This document shows positions 54,174-61,118 of a stretch of DNA of 64,000 bases, one piece after another. Made by a program: the position numbers and the translations under genes. This DNA is from Flagellimonas meishanensis (GTDB taxonomy: Bacteria; Bacteroidota; Bacteroidia; Flavobacteriales; Flavobacteriaceae). A model generated the notes under the pieces. The model was not told the origin of the DNA. It worked only from the letters and a program-made list of their open reading frames with translations, and did no database searches. How positions within the stretch are numbered: the first letter of the stretch is position 1; each line of letters opens with the position of its first letter. The stretch is taken from contig NZ_JAINVW010000002.1 in assembly GCF_019880545.1 (NCBI RefSeq), positions 124,001-188,000 on the forward strand. The letters are read 5' to 3'.

Positions 54174-56120
54174 ATGCTAAAAAGAATACACTTCGTCTTT
54201 ATTTTGCTTTTGGGCGGTGTCCTCGTTGCCAAGGCACAGGACAGCATTCCAGACCGGCAGCAGGCCAAAGTAAAGGAAAAGGCGGACGAGCGATACAAAG
54301 AATACTCCTTTAGCCCCGCCATCGATATCTACAAGAAAGTGTTGGACAAGGGATTTGTATCTTCAGATCTGTTGAAGCGCTTGGGCAATTCATACTATTT
54401 CACGGGCAACTATGAAGAAGCGGCCGCGATTTACAAAAAATTGATTGAGACCTACCCCGGAGAAATGGAACCCGAATACCTGTTCCGGTATGCCCAAAGT
54501 TTAAAGACATTGGAACAGTACGAAGAATCAACTAGGATAATGGCCAGGTTTAAGGAAGTGACCTCATCATTGGAAGGTTTTGATGAGGATTATCTTTCCA
54601 AGATTGAAGAGAACTCAGGAAGGTACGATGTGAAGCTGTTTAAGTACAATAGCAAATATTCAGACTTTGCCGCTTCCTTTTATAAGGAGGGACTTATTTT
54701 TTCTTCAGATCGCGATACAGGGAATCTGGCGCGGTATAGGCATACTTGGAATTCAAAGGATTTTCTCGATTTGTACAAGGTTGACGCGGATGCGATTTCA
54801 GATAGTACTGTGGTCAAATTGGAGGGCGATGTGAACACGAGGCTGCATGAATCGACTTCTGCTGTAACCAAAGATGGAACGACCATCTACTTCACCCGGA
54901 ACAACTTTCTGGATGGTAAAAAATATAAGGATCAAGAAGGCGTGATTCGCCTGAAGATTTATAGTGCGGAGCTGATTGATGGCGAGTGGACGAACGTCTT
55001 GGAACTTCCGTTCAACAATGATTCGTATTCAGTCGCGCACCCAGTGCTGAGCCCAGATGAAAAAAGACTTTATTTTGTTTCCGATATGCCGGGAAGCCTT
55101 GGGGAATCGGATATTTTCATGACGAACATCATTGGTGATGGCACCTATGGCCCCATAATCAATTTGGGGAAAAATATAAATACAACGGCGAGGGAGACCT
55201 TTCCTTTCATCAGTTCGTCCGGGGTGCTTTATTTTTCTTCTGATGGACATCAAGGTCTGGGGGGATTGGATGTTTTTGCCACAAAAATTGCCTTTGACGA
55301 CTTTGATCAACCCATAGTGAACGTGGGAAGGCCCATAAACGGCCCAAAAGATGATTTTGCATACATCATTGACGACGAAACCAATACAGGCTACTTCTCA
55401 TCCAATAGGGAAGGGGGCATGGGAGAGGATGATATCTACACCTTTGCGCAAACGGAGCCTTTGGTACTGGATTGTATCCAGGATGTGACAGGAACCGTCC
55501 GTGACCGCATATCGAATGAAGTACTGGCGGGCGCTACGGTAATGGTCATTGATGAGGAGAACAACGAGGTTTCATCCACTATCACAGATGCTGAAGGGAA
55601 CTATGTCCTGCAATTGGATTGTTCCAAGGGAAATTTTGTTAGGGCTTCACGTGATGGCTATGTCCCAGCGGAGGAGTATTTGAACAAATCCTACGGAAAA
55701 CCCCGAATTATTGATTTCTATTTGGAACGCGATGTAGTGACTGGTGGTTTTGGTGATGACCTTGCAAAATTACTACAGCTTAGCACCATTTACTTTGATT
55801 TGAACAAGTTCAATATCCGCCCTGATGCCGAGATCGAGATACAGAAAGTGATTGTGGCGATGGAAAAATATCCAAGCCTAAAAATAAAGGTGAATTCCCA
55901 TACCGATAGCCGTGGCAACGACGCCTATAACAAATGGTTGTCGCAGAAAAGAGCGGAATCCACGGTGAATTATATGGTCTCCAAAGGAATTTCACCAGAC
56001 AGGTTGCGTGGGGAAGGATTCGGTGAAACCAGATTGGTGAATGACTGCGCAAACGGTATACCATGCTCCAAAGAAAAACATCAGCTCAATCGTAGGTCTG
56101 AATTTATCATCTTTGAATAG
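54174..56120 (+). CDS. OmpA family protein with TPR, PD40 and carboxypeptidase-regulatory-like domains
   Basis: 648 aa. Signal peptide (IHFVFILLLGGVLVAKA); TPR-like helices at ~35-140 ('LLKRLGNSYYFTGNYEEAAAIYKKLI'); PD40 beta-propeller blades at ~190-430 ('GTTIYFTRNNFLDG', 'LSPDEKRLYFVSDMPG', 'GVLYFSSDGHQGLGGLDVF', 'GYFSSNREGGMGEDDIY'); a CarboxypepD_reg-like beta-sandwich at ~440-515; OmpA peptidoglycan-binding domain at ~540-648 ('IYFDLNKFNIRPDAEIEIQKV', 'HTDSRGNDAYNKWLSQKRAESTVNYM', 'NRRSEFIIF'). PorE/SprE-like partner in the adhesin module, linking the outer-membrane complex to the cell wall. A strong terminator follows, closing a three-gene operon. Confidence 0.95.
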   Translation: MLKRIHFVFILLLGGVLVAKAQDSIPDRQQAKVKEKADERYKEYSFSPAIDIYKKVLDKGFVSSDLLKRLGNSYYFTGNYEEAAAIYKKLIETYPGEMEPEYLFRYAQSLKTLEQYEESTRIMARFKEVTSSLEGFDEDYLSKIEENSGRYDVKLFKYNSKYSDFAASFYKEGLIFSSDRDTGNLARYRHTWNSKDFLDLYKVDADAISDSTVVKLEGDVNTRLHESTSAVTKDGTTIYFTRNNFLDGKKYKDQEGVIRLKIYSAELIDGEWTNVLELPFNNDSYSVAHPVLSPDEKRLYFVSDMPGSLGESDIFMTNIIGDGTYGPIINLGKNINTTARETFPFISSSGVLYFSSDGHQGLGGLDVFATKIAFDDFDQPIVNVGRPINGPKDDFAYIIDDETNTGYFSSNREGGMGEDDIYTFAQTEPLVLDCIQDVTGTVRDRISNEVLAGATVMVIDEENNEVSSTITDAEGNYVLQLDCSKGNFVRASRDGYVPAEEYLNKSYGKPRIIDFYLERDVVTGGFGDDLAKLLQLSTIYFDLNKFNIRPDAEIEIQKVIVAMEKYPSLKIKVNSHTDSRGNDAYNKWLSQKRAESTVNYMVSKGISPDRLRGEGFGETRLVNDCANGIPCSKEKHQLNRRSEFIIFE

Positions 56121-56138
56121 CATTTGAGCTATCATCAG

Positions 56139-56168
56139 TAAAAAGCGGCCCATCTGGCCGCTTTTTTT
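56139..56168 (+). terminator. Terminator after the adhesin-SprF-OmpA operon
   Basis: AAAAGCGGCC (56141-56150) and GGCCGCTTTT pair perfectly around CATCT, followed by a T-run. Confidence 0.92.
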
Positions 56169-56275
56169 ATTGGTTCCATAGTAGATATTGATTTGGCTAA
56201 CAGCACAAATATGGATATACACTTTATCGATAACCCCTTTCACAACAAATATTTAGCAGTGATGACAGGCCATAT

Positions 56276-56283
56276 TACATTTG
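56276..56283 (+). promoter_or_regulatory. -7 element upstream of the 1473-aa gene
   Basis: TACATTTG (TAnnTTTG), 24 nt before ATG 56308. The -33 region has only TTTA at a fitting distance. Confidence 0.5.
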
Positions 56284-56307
56284 AAAAATTAGCAATTTGC
56301 CAGATCC

Positions 56308-59300
56308 ATGTGGAAATCAAAACCAGTCTTAAAAACACGAAACTTTTTTGTATTGATGGTCCTGAGTACAATCCTAGCCATACCCATGAAGGCTCAGGAG
56401 ACGTTTCGTGACCAATTTGCATCAGCCTCTTATGGCAATAATAACGGAACTCAAAACTTTTCCGGCAACTGGGTTGAAAGTGGTGACGATAACAGTGCGA
56501 CATCAGGCCGGATAGAAATCGTTGGAGGAGAATTGGAATTTAACAATTTGGATGGTAGGACCATTAGTCGAGATTTGAACCTTTCTACCGCAATCAGTGC
56601 AACGCTTACTCTGGATTATGATGCTACCTCAAGAGGAAATGAGTCACTATTGGTAGAATTGTATAACAGCACAACTGCGTCGTACCAGACCATTGCGACA
56701 ATCAATAGCTCCATCTCCAGTTCCATAACCCACAACTTATCGGCAGATCAGATGTCCTCTTCATCTTCCATACGGTTTGTTGGGGGAGACTCTAGTTGGG
56801 GCGGGGGTGAGACCGTTTATGTGGACAATGTTTTGTTTACAGTCACCTTTAGCCCAGCGGTCAATGTAGGGGATCTTGCCTTTGATGAAGGAACGGGGAA
56901 TGCCATTTTTACCGTTACCCATACAGGCCCCAGCACCGCAGGAGCCTTTACGGTAAGTTTCCAAACGGTAGATGGTACAGCAAATGCAGGTAGTGATTAT
57001 ACATTTACCTCGGGGACTTTGAATTTCAATGGAACAAGTGGAGATACGGACACCATTTCAATACCTATTATAGATGATGGGACCTTGGAAAATTCAGAAA
57101 CTTTTACAATTGAATTTACCGCAACTTCCAATGGATCAGTCAATATTACAGATACCGGCACAGGTACCATCAATGATAATGATGCGTTGGTAATAACGGA
57201 TGGCGCCACGGTGAATACGTGTAGCGGCGTTTTTTTGGATTCAGGAGGAGCATCATCAACCTATACCAACAACGAGGATATTACCTATACAATTTGCCCA
57301 GATACCCCGGGCAGTTTTACCAGGGTAAATTTTACCAGTTTTGATGTTGAGAGTGGTTTTGATTTTTTGTTTGTGTACGAAGGAACCACCACGGGAGGTA
57401 CTTTGATAGGACAATTTCATAATGGAAACTTGCCGGGGATAATAACATCAACAGATATTTCAGGATGTTTGACCTTTAGGTTTACCTCAGATTTTAGCAT
57501 CACAGACAATGGATGGGAGGGAACGGTTTCATGTTTTACCCCAGGGCCAACCCTTAGCATTGCAGATGTTTCCGTTGACGAAACAGCCGGAACAGCAGTT
57601 TTTACGGTTACACATACCGGTGCAAGCGCTTCAGGTCCGTTTACGGCAAATTTTCAAACAGTGGATGGAACTGCCTTGGCAGGAAGCGATTATACGAGTA
57701 CAACAGGAACATTGAATTTTAACGGTTCACTTGGTGACACCCAAATAATAGCGGTGCCGATAACCAGTGATGCCATTTTGGAATCAGATGAAACTTTTAC
57801 GATACAGTTTACCAGTGCTTCAGATGGAACTGTAGATATTACGGATACGGCAATCGGAACAATAAATACCCAAATCTCGTCGGATGCCCCTTTGACGCTA
57901 TATGAAGAGATTTATGGAAACGTAGATTATGTGGTTACCGGAAACACCCTTCGTACCGCAGATAATGGAACAGATCCCTGTGCAGTGGCAAACTCCAGTT
58001 CAGCTACATTGATAGCACCAATTCCGGGAACAGCCACTATCAGAAAGGCATATCTATATTGGGCACATTCAAGTTCGACGATGGATACCGATGTAACTTT
58101 TGAAGGACAGGCGGTTACTGCCGACATTGCCTATAATGCCTTTTCAGCAACTTATTGGAGTTATTTGAGCGATGTAACCTCCATTGTAACGGGAGTTGTT
58201 GATCCTTCCACCAATTCCTATGATTTCGCCGATTTGACCATAGATAACGTCACTACCTGCGGTAGTCAGGGAGTATTGGGCGGTTGGGCGTTGATTGTTT
58301 TTTATGACGACCCCACACTTCCAGCGGCGAGTATCAATTTATATCAAGGATTCCAGCGTCTTAGAAATGACAGTGATTCATTTACCTTGGATTCCTTCTA
58401 CGCCATAGCAGGCTCGGGTGCTAAGGCGACATTCCTATCCTGGGAAGGTGATAGCACATTGTCTGGGGCAGCGGAGTCTCTTTCGATCACAAATCAATCC
58501 GGAACAAACTTTGTGCTTAGCGGCGATGGAGGTCAAACGGGGAACAATGCATACAATTCCACTATCTATGATGACACTCAAAGCCCGGCATATGATGACT
58601 CCACACCCTATGGCTTGGATTTGGATACCTACAATATATCTACATTTATTACCCCGGGAGATTCCCAAGTAACGGCCAATGTTTCTGTAGCCAATGATGC
58701 GGTTTTTTTCAATGCGGTTTTGATTCGGGTACAATCCAACTTGATTACCGGTACTGTTTTTGAGGATACAAATTATCCGGGAGGTGCAGGTAGGGATATG
58801 GCCACAGCTTCAGGCATTGGGGTGAACAATGCCACTTTGGAACTATACAATTCAACCAATACGCTGGTTCAAACTACAACCACAGATAACAATGGGGATT
58901 ATATATTTGGGGGAATGGTGGATGGAAACTACAACATAAGGGTTGTAAACGCTACTGTAAGATCAAATAGGGGAGGCGGAATAGGTTGCACTACCTGCCT
59001 ACCCGTTCAAACGTATAGAAACTATAATACTTCAGGATCATTTGTTGACGTAACCGATGAAGTTGGTGGAGCATCACCGGCTTCGGAAGATGTGGCAGCG
59101 GGCACGTTGGCTGGGGCGCAGACTACCTCTGCAGTTGCCATTTCAGGAAATGGGGTAGTGGGCTTGGATTTTGGTTTCAACTTCAATACCATTGTAAACA
59201 CAAATGAGGATGGACAGGGCTCCTTGGAACAGTTCATTGTAAACTCCAACAACCTTGATGAAACAGGCCTGGATATCGAAGGCAACAGTATTTTTGACCC

Positions 59301-60729
59301 AGCAGCAGGAGAGGACACATCCATCTTTATGATACCCAATTCCACAGATCCCCTGGGAAGGACCGCAGATGCCAATTTTTCGGGCAATTTTGCAGATATT
59401 TCAATCTCCAATGGCAACCCGCTGTCCAGCATTACTTCGGCTAATACCATCATAGATGGAAGGACCCAAACGGCATATTCCGGCGATACGAATGCGGGAA
59501 CTGTTGGTTCAGGTGCAACGGCGGTTGGAATTTCCGGAACTTTACTCCCAATATATAATTTGCCAGAAATACAAGTACATAGAAATTCTGGGGATGTTTT
59601 TGTAGTGGAAGGAAGCAATACGACAATACGAAATCTGGCCGTATATGCGAGCAACAATTCGGGAATCCGAATTGACAACGGTTCCGCAAACCTAATTGGC
59701 AACCTGTTGGGCGTTAATGCCTCTGGCACCAATGCCGGTAACATAGACTATGGCGTAGAAAACCTAGCAGGAAATATGCTTGTTGATGGCAATTATATTG
59801 CAACTAACACCAGCTCGGGAATTTTAGTTGCGGGAGGGACATCCAACATCATACAGAACAATCACATTTTCAATAATGGGAATGCAGCCTGCGATGACAA
59901 CATAACTATAAGTGCGGGAAGCGGAATAGTCATCCAACAAAATCTTATTGAAAGTGCGGCTTCCTTGGGTATTGATGCAGCTGCGAGCTCGGGAAGCATT
60001 ACAATTAATGAAAATACCATTACCTCCTCCGGTCAGGATGGGGGAAACTGTTCTGGAACCGTAAAGAATATGGGTTTGGAACTTGGGGGAAGCAACTCGC
60101 AGATTACCAATAATATAATCCACTCGAATGGAGGAGCAGGCCTCATCGTAACGGGTTCAGGAGCTGGTAATTTGATTAGCCAAAACTCCTTTTATGCGAA
60201 TGGTACATCTGCACCAGCCTTGGGAATAGACTTAAATGGTGATGGGGTAACCGTGAATGACAATGGAGACATTGACTCAGGACCAAATAATCTCAGCAAT
60301 TTCCCTATAATCAACTTTGTTACCATATCAGGAACCAATTTGGTGGTAAAAGGCTGGGCTAGACCCGGTACAACAATCGAGTTCTTTTTCACAGACATTA
60401 ACGAAGGAACGGCCACAGAAGGAGATAATACCTTGGGCCAATCAACCGATTATGGAGAGGGTCAGATTTATCTAGCCACGGCAACTGAAGGAAGCATTGC
60501 GGATTTGGATGCAACCACCGGACCATACTCGGATGTGGATGGAAACACAGATACTACCAACAGATTTGAATTTTTACTGGTACTTCCAGGCGGAACCACT
60601 ATTGGAAACAAAATAACGGCAACCGGAACACTTTCAAACTCAACCTCAGAGTTTTCACCTTTTAGTACGATTAAAGTGGCCTCAGTAATTACCAATCGAA
60701 GGATTACGTACCGAGTCAATAAAAATTAG
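56308..60729 (+). CDS. Large secreted multi-domain protein (Calx-beta, CUB-like, SdrD B-like, beta-helix)
   Basis: 1473 aa. Signal peptide 'NFFVLMVLSTILAIPMKAQ'. Residues ~185-292 and ~411-520 are Calx-beta domains (FQTVDGTA-AGSDYT-SGTLNFNG pattern); ~302-406 CUB-like; ~530-805 a cell-surface domain with 'YLYWAHSSS'; ~812-890 an SdrD B-like/prealbumin sandwich ('GVNNATLELYNSTNTLVQTT'); ~970-1340 a beta-helix with 'NGNAACDDNI' and 'IVTGSGAGNLISQNS' turns. It ends in 'NRRITYRVNKN', not a sorting domain I recognise; a T9SS signal is therefore unproven. Calcium-binding adhesion or matrix role inferred. Stand-alone gene. Confidence 0.85.
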   Translation: MWKSKPVLKTRNFFVLMVLSTILAIPMKAQETFRDQFASASYGNNNGTQNFSGNWVESGDDNSATSGRIEIVGGELEFNNLDGRTISRDLNLSTAISATLTLDYDATSRGNESLLVELYNSTTASYQTIATINSSISSSITHNLSADQMSSSSSIRFVGGDSSWGGGETVYVDNVLFTVTFSPAVNVGDLAFDEGTGNAIFTVTHTGPSTAGAFTVSFQTVDGTANAGSDYTFTSGTLNFNGTSGDTDTISIPIIDDGTLENSETFTIEFTATSNGSVNITDTGTGTINDNDALVITDGATVNTCSGVFLDSGGASSTYTNNEDITYTICPDTPGSFTRVNFTSFDVESGFDFLFVYEGTTTGGTLIGQFHNGNLPGIITSTDISGCLTFRFTSDFSITDNGWEGTVSCFTPGPTLSIADVSVDETAGTAVFTVTHTGASASGPFTANFQTVDGTALAGSDYTSTTGTLNFNGSLGDTQIIAVPITSDAILESDETFTIQFTSASDGTVDITDTAIGTINTQISSDAPLTLYEEIYGNVDYVVTGNTLRTADNGTDPCAVANSSSATLIAPIPGTATIRKAYLYWAHSSSTMDTDVTFEGQAVTADIAYNAFSATYWSYLSDVTSIVTGVVDPSTNSYDFADLTIDNVTTCGSQGVLGGWALIVFYDDPTLPAASINLYQGFQRLRNDSDSFTLDSFYAIAGSGAKATFLSWEGDSTLSGAAESLSITNQSGTNFVLSGDGGQTGNNAYNSTIYDDTQSPAYDDSTPYGLDLDTYNISTFITPGDSQVTANVSVANDAVFFNAVLIRVQSNLITGTVFEDTNYPGGAGRDMATASGIGVNNATLELYNSTNTLVQTTTTDNNGDYIFGGMVDGNYNIRVVNATVRSNRGGGIGCTTCLPVQTYRNYNTSGSFVDVTDEVGGASPASEDVAAGTLAGAQTTSAVAISGNGVVGLDFGFNFNTIVNTNEDGQGSLEQFIVNSNNLDETGLDIEGNSIFDPAAGEDTSIFMIPNSTDPLGRTADANFSGNFADISISNGNPLSSITSANTIIDGRTQTAYSGDTNAGTVGSGATAVGISGTLLPIYNLPEIQVHRNSGDVFVVEGSNTTIRNLAVYASNNSGIRIDNGSANLIGNLLGVNASGTNAGNIDYGVENLAGNMLVDGNYIATNTSSGILVAGGTSNIIQNNHIFNNGNAACDDNITISAGSGIVIQQNLIESAASLGIDAAASSGSITINENTITSSGQDGGNCSGTVKNMGLELGGSNSQITNNIIHSNGGAGLIVTGSGAGNLISQNSFYANGTSAPALGIDLNGDGVTVNDNGDIDSGPNNLSNFPIINFVTISGTNLVVKGWARPGTTIEFFFTDINEGTATEGDNTLGQSTDYGEGQIYLATATEGSIADLDATTGPYSDVDGNTDTTNRFEFLLVLPGGTTIGNKITATGTLSNSTSEFSPFSTIKVASVITNRRITYRVNKN

Positions 60730-61118
60730 AATTCCCAATTCCCTATTTATTGCCTTTTTTTGATGCGAATCGCTGTCAAATAATGTCAAAATCATAGTGT
60801 TTTGGTTAAGGAAATACGGCTGGGAAAACTAATCCAAAGTTACCTCTCAATAGAGAACAAAAAACATTCATCAAGTTCCAAACACCTTGAAAACGTTGCT
60901 TTTATCGATGAATTACAATTGGAAAATCTACATTATGGAATATGGTAACCTCAAAATTCAACCCCTATACAGTGGGTTTTTGGAGGTACACAACAAATAT
61001 TTTCCTTCCCTGTAGGTAAAAGTAATTTTGTAAGGTGTAGATTTTATTTGGTGTTGAATCCAAACTTGCAAAACACAAATTGAATAAAGAAAGAAGACCC
61101 TCAACTAATAATGACCTC
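60730..61118. other. Intergenic region before the coiled-coil fibre gene
   Basis: 389 nt, AT-rich, no ORF of note. The only regulatory signal seen is TAATTTTG (61023-61030), a TAnnTTTG element about 90 nt before the next ATG, without a good -33 partner. Confidence 0.5.
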
